Source: Harmothoe impar
Taxonomy: Eukaryota; Annelida; Polychaeta; Phyllodocida; Polynoidae
Length of the DNA: 64,000 nt
Direction of reading: 5' to 3'
Assembly: GCA_947462335.1 (NCBI GenBank)
Contig: OX381710.1
Location: 37,571,204-37,635,203, forward strand
The notes beneath the pieces were generated by a model, which was not told the DNA's origin, did not search any database, and saw nothing but the letters and a program-made list of their open reading frames with translations. The translations under genes were made by a program, and so were the position numbers. Position 1 is the first letter of the stretch. Every line of letters begins with the position of its first letter. Below, one piece after another: positions 36,671 through 47,945 of the stretch.

Positions 36671-36786
36671 AGATCAGCATAGTAGTACCAATCATCATTG
36701 TTCAAAACGTATGAAGCATGCAGGTGGAAGCTTTGGGTCAATTTGAAGTACATATACCGAGAATTATAGACCATGGGGTAGATGAT

Positions 36787-36894
36787 CCCAGTGGGCACAG
36801 AACATTGAATCAACATTGATATATGGTTGTCAATGTTGATTCAATGTTGATACAATGTTGATTCAACGTCGGACTGCACTTTGTGCCCACTGGG
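36787..36894. mobile_element. MITE with CCCAGTGGGCACA ends, 108 bp
   Basis: Terminal inverted repeats CCCAGTGGGCACA and TGTGCCCACTGGG flank an interior of TCAATGTTGAT repeats. AT lies on both sides, a possible 2-bp duplication. It shares CCCAG ends with the AACGTT-rich family. Confidence 0.8.
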
Positions 36895-37006
36895 ATAGGG
36901 GTGATTGTGTCTATGAACAAAGTTAGCATGCTACTTATTCCGCATTAGCAAGATGTCCTGTGTACAGCGCCATGTTGATTGGTACCAGTGTAACCAGTCT
37001 GACCTC

Positions 37007-37547
37007 CAACAACCAGCTCAGCCAAATATCAGGCCGAAATTAGGGTACAAACAGGGTGTGAGTGGGTTGTACCTGGGCATTACTTATGTCACCTGTCCCT
37101 CATGGAGTAGTGGTTAGCATAGTGGATTCATGATGCAGAGAACCTAAGCTCAAATCCCTCCCAGGCCACATCTTTTCACTATACCATTAACAAACAATAC
37201 CTTTTCATATTTATATACATATAGTTCCTTTGAAGAAATAGGAATTTAAAAAATGTTCAAAGACTATTGATATGTCATTGATATCATTTCAAGGTTGTTA
37301 CTCACTTCTACCTATCAAAGCAAAATATATTTGATATATAAGAATGTAAATTCATGGTATGGTCACCAAGATATGACTTGACAGGGATTTGAGCTTAGGT
37401 CCTATGCATCATGAATCCACCATGCTAATCATTACTCTATGAGGGACAGGTGACATAAGGAATACCCAGGTACAACCCACTTACAATACTCACACCCTGT
37501 TTGTACCCTAATCTCGGACCTGAGATTTGGCTGAGCTGGTTGCTGGC
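37007..37547. repeat. Foldback with a tRNA-like sequence in each arm
   Basis: Arms 37007-37160 and 37381-37547 are diverged inverted copies sharing AACCAGCTCAGCCAAAT, TAGGGTACAAACAGGGTG and GTCACCTGTCCCTCAT. Each arm holds a tRNA-like sequence (about 37094-37165 plus; 37379-37450 minus) with A box TAGCATAGTGG and B box like GCTCAAATCCC. The loop TTCATGA would give anticodon CAT, but the stem is imperfect. It is probably a tRNA-derived SINE locked into an inverted pair. Confidence 0.7.
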
Positions 37548-38148
37548 GACAAGTGGGGTACAATTGGTACCAGAGCAACACCTGGTGGCAGCACCAGTAT
37601 CTCGCTAGTGGCTAATAGAAGCACAGGTGATCCCAAGGTGTTTAATTGGTAAATGGTGACATAAACTGTGGTGGCATCATGGCCTAGCCCCTATGGAGGT
37701 TCTCATAGTCCGTACACAAATAAGGTGTCGCAACCCCATACTCTACTTCCACTATTTTCATTTTCTACATGCATTCACAAAATCGTCTAAGCAAAGCTCA
37801 GGGAATTGGTGTATGTCGCTTTACTTGTATATATGTCTACACTAGAGGTCATTGGGTTCACACAGGTTTAACATGACTTGCCAGGAAGGTTGTCTCGGTA
37901 ATTATGTTATACCAATATGGTCAATATATACACAGTATCCCTCCCCCTGTGCTATTGACGATAATCCAATGTGGCCTGAGGATCCTCTTATTCTTCCAAT
38001 AAAGTCGTCCACTGGCCGATAGAATGGTGTTTGTAGGCATTTTTCTCTCTAAAAAGTGATTCATAAGTGGTATATAACACACTTGCAAATGAAATGCATT
38101 AAACCTAGCATTATAAATTATGTGCGTTTATTATTTGTGACCAGGTGA

Positions 38149-38738
38149 GAGAAAAGACCCCTCCAGGGTGGAAAATAGTAATCAAAATTGGTGTCATAAT
38201 CTTTAAAATGAGATATAATGAGCTAAAAATATCCTAGTAGCTTTATGGGAATTGCTTTTCAAACATTAGTACCTATCACTAATTGAAAATGGTAAATAAG
38301 CTCTAATTGCATTATATCCCATAGTAAATGATGATAATTATGAAAAATCTGTTTTATCTAAAAAATAACCAAATAAAATTGGATTCATGAGTCTAAATTT
38401 GGTTCTAGAAGGAATTTCTGCATTCTGTTTTCAGTTTTGGGTAACTGATGGGATTTTCAAAGAAATCCGGATTATTAACTCCAATTTAGGCTTTTGGGAT
38501 GGTTTCCATGGCAACCAGAAACTATCATATGTGCTAATTCTTCACAAAAACGTACTTTTTGCATTCCAAATATAGAATGTTTGCATCAAAGATGGAATTA
38601 TTTCATGAAGATCATTGCATTCTACATAAAAAATGGTTTTAGAACTTTTTTCATGTATTTAACACTCTTTTGCATCTATGGTGCCTCCTGGTGGCCCAAA
38701 CCAGAGCTAAAAATCCCGCCTGAAGGGGTCTTTTCCCT
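38149..38738 (-). mobile_element. 590-bp non-autonomous TIR element, copy B
   Basis: The ends GAGAAAAGACCCCTCC and GAAGGGGTCTTTTCCCT are inverted repeats, and the element is the inverted relative of 6558-7147 with the same length. On the minus strand it carries CCACCAGGAGGCAC (38681-38694), a better CTCF-like match than copy A. Short frames inside it are not conserved in copy A, so it is non-coding. Confidence 0.75.
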
Positions 38739-38739
38739 A

Positions 38740-40654
38740 GATGGGTCACAAATTTTACCCAGATAATACATTCTTTAAGAAACGGTAGATAAATACTATT
38801 CCATCGCTCAGTGGACAACCGGCTGTTAATAGTCCAAACAGTGTGTTTTCAGGGAAGAAATATCCAATACTGATAATGCTTATCTAAGGTCAGTTTTTGA
38901 TACGCGAATCGAAACAAATGTCATTGAGTTAGGCTAATTCAGGGCTACTCACGAACTAAGCCTACTCCTTTAAATGCACTTTCACAAAGCAAAGCCATGT
39001 TTAGATGTGGTTGCAAGTATAACTATAGTCAAAATAAGCGTCCGGAAAAGAAAAATCAGACCTATCCAGTTTAGACTTTTCTTGCCGTGTAACCTGAAAC
39101 CCACGCCATTTGGCGTTACTGCAATTAAAATAGTAAAGTATTAATTTAAATGTTTTATAAGTGACATTCCCTATTGCTATAACCTTATCATAATAGTTCT
39201 TGACATGACATACTATTAGATCTACGGTCACGACTGCACAACCCAGCTTAAAAAATCACGAACACAAACAAATTCCTAAAAAAGCAATAAATAAGCAAAC
39301 TTGAAATTATGCAAAATTGTGAAATAAATCCTGCTCTACATTCCCCTGACCCAGAGATGAACCCTGCGGGACACCAAAGTGCCAACAATGCACTGTCATG
39401 GCTGGAACCGATCCCCAATAATTTTGAGAAAGTGCAAACAGTGAGTTATGCCCCAGCACACTGCAGCGTCAAGAACCTACAAATTCAGCTCGGTACCAAA
39501 GAGACTGTGAACAGATCTAGTGTCGTGGTAGGCACTCTGCTTAATTGAAAATATTGAGAACAGGCATAGCCTTTCAATGCTCTGAATGAGGGAACGGCTC
39601 ATTGTGTGAATTATGCTCGATGTGATTCACATCATAGGCAGGGAATGTGCATTCAGAACGTAAGGAGGTGTGGGTAGCCTATACGTCTTATGCTCCCTAG
39701 ATGGATGCTGTAACTCATACCATTGGATATATTTTTCATTAGATATTTTTGATAATAGAACAAATTCCACAGAAAACCAGACAAGCTGAAGTTGGGTTAG
39801 TAACTTTTATTTGGGGTTCATGTACATCAGGGAGGGGCGGATGATAAGTATAACTGTTGCCTGTGCTGCTGTTCAATTTAAACTGCTAATGATAAAACTG
39901 CTAAGTTCCTCTTTTCTGTAGAAAACGAGGTGTGTGTGTCGTTATCCATAGCATTCGTCTCCGTAATCTCTCTTTTTTTCACTCCCATCCCTCGATCCCC
40001 TCCCGATTGACCCAAAAACGTAAAATTATATGTAAAAAAACTAGTAGTTCCGGTTTGGAACTGAATATCCCGTATCCTCATAAAAAAGGGGCCCCATCTG
40101 TTAGAATAATACACTTAACAATGTGATACCAGCATTGTAGCCGCTGAGATGGCGTGCCTCAAGTCTATAATCAGGTTTAAAGTAGGATAGATCACTATTG
40201 TGCCAATTGTGACTGCTCTGATTGTAAGTTGAACTCTGTTTGAAAAAGGGTATTAATGCTCAGCATCACGTCACAGAGACACGCTACACTGTTTAATGGT
40301 GAGGCCGGACGACACACACGCCACAAAGTCACCTAGTGGTGGATGGGGGAACTAGAGGGACTGACTCTGTAAAAAGGGAGGGTGGCGTGCGTGCAAGGGT
40401 GACCCGGCCTTTTAACTAGTGCGCATGTCCGGAAGTTGTCTATCAGCAGGGGAGGTACATTGGGGAACAGTGGGAGGAGGTTAAGGGAAGGTAACGGCAG
40501 AGGGGGGCAAGAAGCTATTAAACGGACTCTTCATTCTGCTGAGCTGCTCCTGGGAGCTACTCCTGCCCCACACCTGGCCCTTATGGGGGTACTGACAGTG
40601 ACAAGCAGAAGAGCTATTTTCAACACTGCTGTAATACTAAGCTACAACGTCATG
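38740..40654. other. Non-coding stretch, nothing recognised
   Basis: AT-rich, unique-looking sequence. A 79-codon frame at 39309-39548 has no recognisable domain. One GAGCTGCTC motif lies at 40541-40549. Confidence 0.5.
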
Positions 40655-40774
40655 GCAGTTGCATACGAGTGGTTTTATGCAACTTTTATACGCCACAGAA
40701 AGCCACAAGTTGGCTTCATAAGTCAACGAGTGGCATATATAAGAGTTGTATAAAACCACAAGTATGCAAACTGC
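40655..40774. mobile_element. 120-bp foldback MITE
   Basis: Arms of about 45-50 nt begin GCAGTTGCATAC and end GTATGCAAACTGC. Further in, GTGGTTTTATGCAACT pairs with an AGTTGTATAAAACCAC copy. The loop also contains a small hairpin. No coding capacity. Confidence 0.8.
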
Positions 40775-41104
40775 TTGATGTTTTAGATTTATTACACCTA
40801 GCCTTTATCTCTGGTTAAGAAAACTGCCTGATTGATTAAATGATGAAAATATTATAGTCAAAGAAAGAGATACAAAATAATATCATCATTACTGCTATTT
40901 TTTCTTTTAATGTTAGCCTAGTTAACCTACCAATGGTTGTCATATTTTGTTATTGTTCTTTAAGCATTGCCTAATGCATGGCAAATTAGATGTGCAGATC
41001 TATCCATCAGCGGTTAAATTGGTCTTTAATTCAAAGGATAACTACTTTAAGATAGCTCCTGAAAATGTGTTCCCATAGCTGCAGCTAAGGAGACTATCCT
41101 TCAC

Positions 41105-41333
41105 CCCAGTGGGTTGTTGCACAGCAAAACTATAACGATATCTTCAATTTTCTTTTACAAAATTAAAGATCATAATGCTATCTTTAAAAGTAATCGTTAT
41201 TAAAGTATATCCTAGGATAGATATGTCATCTAGTGAGAAATACACTAGTAACGATCACCAACAGATGATAGCCATCATACCATTTCTATAGGATACCGAT
41301 ATATTTATTAGCTGTGCAAAAGCCCACACAGGG
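41105..41333. mobile_element. Possible MITE with CCCAGTGGG / CCCTGTGTGGG ends
   Basis: The left end CCCAGTGGGTTGTTGCACAGC is matched in inverse by GCTGTGCAAAAGCCCACACAGGG at the right, imperfectly. The interior is AT-rich with ATCTT/AAGAT strings. Boundaries are tentative. Confidence 0.45.
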
Positions 41334-41337
41334 CTGT

Positions 41338-41445
41338 CTGGTGGCTTGTACGCCACTCTCACACCGTGTACACCACACTCACACCGTGTACGCCACTCTC
41401 AGATCTTGTACGCCACATTCACAGCCTGGGAGTGGCGTACAAACA
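41338..41445 (+). repeat. GTACGCCACTCTCACACC tandem repeat
   Basis: About four units of roughly 22 bp, bounded by GTGGCTTGTACGCCAC and an inverted GTGGCGTACAA. It abuts the possible MITE at 41105-41333. Confidence 0.7.
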
Positions 41446-41469
41446 CTTTTATGTCATAAATATGGGGGT

Positions 41470-41705
41470 GGACCCCTAAAATCAACAGGGCGACATGGCC
41501 TTTTCTTAAAATCGACAGGCGACATGGGGCTTAGTGACAAATGACAGGAGAAATTAAAATATATCAAGGGACATGGCATCCCGGCATGGCATTTTCTTAA
41601 AATAGACAGGTGACATGGAGCCTAGTGACAAATGACGGGAGAAATACAAAGATACTGACAAATGACATGAGCATGTCTTAAAATCGATAGGTGACATGGG
41701 GACCC
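41470..41705 (+). repeat. Diverged tandem repeat, about 110 bp unit
   Basis: The sequence TTCTTAAAATCGACAGG-GCGACATGG followed by TTAGTGACAAATGACAGGAG recurs two to three times with deletions. Confidence 0.6.
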
Positions 41706-42161
41706 CCCATCTAGACCCCCATAAATACGCCGTCAGCAGCCTCTAGGCTTAAGAGATAGGGACTCTGTATGCTTTGTTGTCCTAGGTATAATAAAAGTAT
41801 TACAGATATGTAACTGCTCTTGTTTCATATTATGTACAAGCAATACCTGCTATCTCTATATAGCATAACAGACAGATCTTTACTTCACTGAAGTCCTCCG
41901 CATTCTGCCAAATAGTGTCAACACTGGGGACAGGATGGACAACAGGAATCTAAACAACTATTCTATGCTCCACGTGGGCAGTATGGACAGGGTTTTGCTG
42001 CTTTGTTGATAATGGTGCTACATGTTTGTATGCTGCAAGGCATGCTGCCGCCCCTACACTCGGGGAACACAGTTGTAGCACCACACAGACTAGAAATGCT
42101 GATTCATTGTCTGCACGTTCTGGTCGCTTGGGGGCAGAGCGATCATCTCAGATTTGGCACA

Positions 42162-42174
42162 CGCCCTCTGGCGG
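42162..42174 (-). promoter_or_regulatory. CTCF-like motif
   Basis: On the minus strand CCGCCAGAGGGCG fits the CTCF core. It is 84 bp from a plus-strand match at 42258, a divergent arrangement. Confidence 0.55.
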
Positions 42175-42257
42175 CCATGAAGTCCGACGCATGCGCGGGG
42201 GACAACTCCTCTAATTATCGCCCACATAACACAGCTCTATATTGTTCTCCCTTCAGG

Positions 42258-42270
42258 CACCAGAGGGCAG
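42258..42270 (+). promoter_or_regulatory. CTCF-like motif
   Basis: CACCAGAGGGCAG, preceded by G and followed by CAGTGG, fits the CTCF core except for its first base. It forms the right half of a divergent pair with 42162-42174. Confidence 0.5.
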
Positions 42271-44255
42271 CAGTGGCTTCTCTAACTGAAACCTGCCTCT
42301 TATAGGCACACTGTAAGTGTGGAGTGACGTCTGTCTTACCCCTGCATGCCCCATCCCACCCATCCTGAGTCTGATGGGGTGTTGGGAAGGGTCTGGACGA
42401 AAGCCTTAAAATAACCAGCTTGAGTGGACATGCATGATAGGGCTTCCTTTAAGAATAACCTCTATCCCTGGTGGGGTGAATCACTGCTACGTGTAGTCAT
42501 TAAATGTATTTCTGGGTTTGTGATCAACTGAAGAAAAAATCATGAACACTATCCTCTTAACATGTAACTTAAGTTCTGCTGTTCTTATTTATTTTTAGTT
42601 TCGTCTCGCAAGCTTGGAGATGTGCAACCTTTGTCCATTGTTTTCATCACCCACTCCATAAATGTTGAACTTACATTCCTTCAGTGAGTCCCCTACTGAC
42701 CCTACTGGCCGTTTACTTGTGGTCTTTAAGTCAGGAGCGTCTGACTAAATCATGTTTCCCCATCTGTAGTTCTGGCGACCGAAACAGACGACAGGCAAAG
42801 TTATGTCGTCACTCTTTTGGCGCGCTTTTCTGGCCGGCCTCCGCTGACATGACCCCCACGTGATGTAGCCTGGGGCACTGATCGTCACCAAGACAACGGG
42901 CGTCGTCATGACCACGGCCACCGCCCAACCCCCTCTCTACCCCCACCCCCATGCCCGCCGCCCACCGTCAATATCAATTTAATATGCGACGCCGCAATGC
43001 AGGGGGAATCATTTCCGGGTCAAAGATTCAAGTGTATCCGAGGTCAGCGTTTGGTGACAGAAATCATTCCAATCTAAAAACCTAGCCGTGATCGAGCAAA
43101 GATGGACACCCCCAGTACCGCCCTAGATCACAATGCTGTAACTCACAGCGATTTAAATGTGTTCCTATCTTGATTAAAGCCCCATTCAATGTTTGATATT
43201 CGACCCAAGAGGGTTGGAGATACGTAAATGTGCAATAACCCCCGGGCTGGCTCACTGTTACATAATCGTTTATACATACTGTGCTATAGCTTTCTATGGT
43301 TCTATATAGAGTCTGAAGGCAGCCATGACATATTGATACTACTAAAGCATTGTACTGTAAAGTAAAGGGCAAAACCTAGATACACGCTCCATGAAGACTG
43401 TTGGCTGTAAGTCAAACTCTATCATCATAAAGCAGACGACCTTTGTTCTAGGGTGTTAGTAGCTTGTTATCTGCATTTGCGAGTTTATGTAGCCTGAGAG
43501 ACACAGTAAAAGAGATAGTAACCTCTGTAGAAAACATGAGATGTACCATATGTTTTCTGTACTGCCGTGTCCACGTTTTATGTCACAAATATCAAACTTA
43601 AAGATACATTTCTATTGGATAAAGTCAGAGTACTAAAAGCAGGACACCCATCTGTAAATACAGGCTTCAGGGCAACGCGTGAGGAGCAGGCTAGACTACT
43701 CACCCAGTTGTGAGGTTTTAGCTACACTTCTTTTTAGACAAAGGGGCTTGATCCCCAGACGCAATACAGGTAACCATAGAAACCACATGGCTCCTACAAA
43801 AACGTTGTATTTACATGGTAGAGATTAAAAGGCAGGTCAGCGGTTGTAAACGCCGTGCTAAATTAATAAGGCATTCCCAATTGGGTCAGTGCTATTTAGA
43901 TATTTTGCAGATAATTGTTAACAGAATAGAAGCAGTTTCTAACGTCTCTGAATTGTGTTAAATACTCCCTAGTGGACATGCAGTGTGTGCTTTTGCGTAG
44001 TATGGCGCGAAGTATAATTATGTATGAAGGTGTGTGCTGCTTTTATGAAATTTGGTTCCTGTAATTTTTAGACGAAATTAAGAGCTATTGATTTTCAGGT
44101 CGGTCATCTCAATTGAAACACATAATATCAGCCATAGACTAATAATACCCTATATGTATGTAATACTATCATGACCCTATTTATATGATACATGTAGATT
44201 TGATAGCTATCTAAACTATGTGATACACCCATTCATTGCTCATTGATGTCATGAT
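42271..44255. other. Non-coding stretch, nothing recognised
   Basis: A CG-rich patch lies at 42810-42990. A 96-codon frame at 43082-43372 (minus) is unrecognised. No repeat structure stands out. Confidence 0.5.
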
Positions 44256-44263
44256 GAACACAG

Positions 44264-44655
44264 GTCGCTGATGATAAACACTCATCTCTGATGATGAGCA
44301 TGTACGCATATCTCTGATGAGGATTTGTAACACACATCTCTGATGATGATTTGTAACACATCTCTGATGATGATTTGTAACACATCTCTGATGACGATTT
44401 GTAACACATCTCTGATGATGATGACTGGTAACACAGCCATCTGATGATGAACAATAACACACGTCTCTGTTGATAAACAATAACATACATCTCTGATGAT
44501 AAACAATAACACTCATCTCTGATGATGAACAATGACACTCATCTCTGATGATGAACAATAACACACATCTCTGATGATGAACAATACCACACATCTCTGA
44601 TGATGAATGATAACACACATCTCTGATGATTACCATGAACACAAATCTCTGATAC
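44264..44655 (-). repeat. 24-27-bp minisatellite, about 17 units
   Basis: Units of CATCTCTGATGATG followed by ATTTGTAACA or AACAATAACACA. The two unit types (24 and 27 bp) are both multiples of three, which leaves a 168-codon repetitive frame open on the minus strand (44211-44717); I regard this as an artefact of period. Confidence 0.9.
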
Positions 44656-44659
44656 CCTA

Positions 44660-46308
44660 TAAATAGACAAATCATGAGTGACATCACGCAGCGTAGTGTC
44701 CCGGACACTAACGTCAACGTCGCTGCATGACGTTGGTGTGACGTGTGGCGCTAGGTGTGAACGCTGGTGGATGGTGGGTAGGGTGGGGCTCTACCCAACT
44801 ACACTGGCATCCTGTCCAATTAAACTGTCGACAGGAGACAAAAGGTGTCGACCTGGAACTAGCACAACACACGTGACCGCCGAGTAAGCTGACCCCTACC
44901 GGAGACCAGGGGAAGTAACCCGAACCCAGCCTCTGGTCCCACCCCCAGGCAGGGGGCTGAAAATTCTATTACTTCACCCCCACCCCCCATTTCTGACAAC
45001 AGACTGGGGCAACCCCCCCCCCCCCCCGCCATGCAGTGCCTGGGAAAGGCAGAGCGTGAAGCCACGATATCTTATAGTTTTTCTACCCCTTTTTGTCAGT
45101 ATGATGGTATCATGTTACCCTATCTGGGATGGCAGGTGATTGTTATTGTTGTGGGGAGGGGCCCCCTCTGATCAGGTGCTATTGTGTCACCTAGATGTGT
45201 GATGATGCTACTACATGTACCGGTATTTTCCTAACGACGACCACTCTAACTGTACATACATACGGCCAAAACGTGTGATCATACCATATTGTGTAATATT
45301 ACATTTTTTGAGTTATTGTATTTTATTACACAAAGTGATTGTACAAAATACAAGTATAATCTTCAAATGAGAATCATAAGTCTCGTCTCGTTAACACCCA
45401 TTTCAAGAGGACCCCCCCCCCCTATCTCTCATTGGGTATGTTATTAATGGATGACCAATTATACCAAAACGAAAATTACATTTGCACCAATTAAGCGTAC
45501 ATTATTTTGAAGGCAATACACCCGTGTCCTCTTATAGATGTAACCAATTGACGAGCTCATCAGTATTTCGTTCCATGTATTGCTATATCCTGGATAACGT
45601 GGCTAACAAAGTCTACGAATACGTAGACCCCATTTAAACTAAACATTCCCCAATACCAAGGTATAAATATTAATCACTCAGGTGACACTTGCTGCTTTTG
45701 TGATGTTGACATTAGACTGAATATTCACCAGATCTCATCAATCAATGTCAATTTGCTCAGACAGACCAATCTGCTGTCACACGTTTGGACATGGGGGTCA
45801 CTTGGTACTAACATCTCTATCAGCAGTAAGGAGGCTCCGGTACATTGACACCACCAACTATGCTTTTTCTAAAAACTATAGACACGTGAAATAAATGTTT
45901 TATGTTTTTCTTTTCAATTTTTATAAAGCAAAACATGATAAGAGGGCCTACTGTTGGTATATATAGGGTATGGAATTAAAACTTATAAGGTCTGCAATGT
46001 AATCGTGTGGATTCTGAAGTGTCTTCAACGTATATAACATATACTAAGTGTAATTATTGAAGGAAGAACTCAGAACACGATGTAGATCGTTCAGCGGCCG
46101 GAAGTATAGCCCCGTTGCTGGTACCCGTCTTTATTACCCACGAACGCTGTCCGGTCTCTCTTTAGCGCCACAACATATTCCCTCCCCCTTTCAATGACAT
46201 AATATTGTAGGCCAAATGTCTATTGCAGTTATAGTAATTTTCACAGTTGTTAGGTCACCTGTACATACAGCATTACAATATCATACTCACCAGTGTATTA
46301 ATACATAG
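44660..46308. other. Non-coding stretch, nothing recognised
   Basis: Contains a 15-base C run at 45013-45027 and another near 45412-45422. No gene is visible. Confidence 0.5.
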
Positions 46309-46461
46309 ACAAAGGTTCACGATTTTTGGTCTGTTGACTGGGTTATTTCACGAGTTGAAGTTGGGGCCGTATTTCACGAGGCCGTAGGCCGAGTGAAATG
46401 CGGCCCCAACTTCAACAAGTGAAATAATCCAGTGAACAGACCTAAATGAGTGAACCTTTGT
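46309..46461. mobile_element. 153-bp foldback element
   Basis: Near-perfect arms of about 72 nt: ACAAAGGTTCAC at the left and GTGAACCTTTGT at the right, with GAAGTTGGGGCCGTATTTCAC mirrored across a GGCC centre. Related strings (CCGTGAAATACGG, GGTTATTTCACGG) continue at about 46587-46620, suggesting a second decayed copy. Confidence 0.8.
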
Positions 46462-47639
46462 GTTTATTTTTTACCCTTTTTGATTCAAATTAAATTACCA
46501 TAGTAATTTAGGGCCTAAATCAGCTTAAATAGCTTTTTTCCACGCCGTTCAAATGTAAACAAACCGCCGTTTTGATGCCGTCACAGGGCCGTGAAATACG
46601 GCTATGGGTTATTTCACGGGGGGTGTGCAATACGACGTTCTTTGGTTAAGTCAATGGGACAGCTGTATTTGATGAAAAATAAAAGGTAGTCCACGAACGT
46701 TCCAGCTACACATACGTAGGACTCTCCCAGCCATACTCTCCCTTTGTCGCCTAATCTATTCTCACACCAGAGTCCCGAATTCAAGAGGGAGTCAGGCAGT
46801 GCTGGACTCTCAGCAGGACTGCAACAAGGGCATGCCCTTTCAAATCCCTGGTCCGCCTGCGGAACAATATTCATTTTCTCACCTTGTACCCTGATAACTT
46901 TGAAAATATAAGTTAATATTATTACGAAACAATGTTTTGGCCAACCTGACACAATTGTTTTTGTCATCCTCAATTTAACTGATACTTTTAGACTCGTGCA
47001 GGACCCGCAGTAGTGTCCCTCCTTGTCCAGCACCTCCCCCCTGCCCCCCCCCCCCCCCAGCCAGTATCATGCAGTGTCCTAATGGCCTGGTCCATTTAGG
47101 GTCAGTCATTTGTTCTGTTAGTTATTAAAACAATTACAGACCCAACCCTTCGATAATGACCCACGACGTCCGCAGCCTGTGGTCAATACTCAAATGGCGG
47201 CCATTTTAGCTGACATTCATACTGAGTGCACTTCCCTGATGTATGGCTTTTCACCCTGTGACCTTTTTGTGGGCGTAGAATAGGGGAAATATAATTTATT
47301 ATTGGTTTGTGGACAATGTGTCTTGATTAGCAATGCTTTCTCGGGGATTAGAAATGTATTCTAGGTGGACGTCTGCACGTGGATGTGTTGAATTGGCCTT
47401 TGTTGCGGGGAGATGATACTATGTAGTCCATAATGTTGTCTAGATATTCCCTAGATGACTTACCGATGAGTATGAGCTAATATATCATTTCATTTTTGGA
47501 CCAAATGTTGATGCTAGTTGTCAATCTCGTTATTGATAGGAAAAAAGTGTTGATTAAAACCAATATCGAAACCTCAGAAATGTACCACTCAGTTGTACTG
47601 TTGTACTGTGTTGTGTGAGGGACTGGGTGAAGCCCAACG

Positions 47640-47945
47640 TATCTATTAGTAGTATAGGGAAATGGTATATGTAAGTAGTATAAAGAAATGGCACATGTTA
47701 GTAGTATAGGGAAATATCACATGTTAGTACGGGGCAATGGCAGGTGTCAGTAGTATAGGGAATTGGGACATGTTATAAGTAGTATAAGGAAATGGAACAT
47801 TTTAGAAGTATAGCGAAATTTCACCTGTAAGTGATAATGAGACATGACACATGTTAGTAGTATATGGAAATTACACATGTTAGAAGTATACGGAAATGGT
47901 ACATGTTAGTAGTATAGGAAATGGCACCTGTAAGTAAACAAAGTA
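47640..47945 (+). repeat. AGTATAGGGAAATGG minisatellite
   Basis: About nine diverged units of 30-35 bp built on GTTAGTAGTATAGGGAAATGGCACAT. One unit carries AGTAGTATATGG, the core found in the arrays at 11.8 and 35.4 kb. Confidence 0.8.

Noticed and set aside
44211..44717. 168-codon frame with SSSEMCYK-like repeats (minus strand)
   Set aside because: It is a direct product of a 24/27-bp minisatellite whose period is a multiple of three.
46614..47033. 139-codon frame on the minus strand
   Set aside because: No domain recognised; the length is within what chance gives, and it overlaps repeat-derived sequence.
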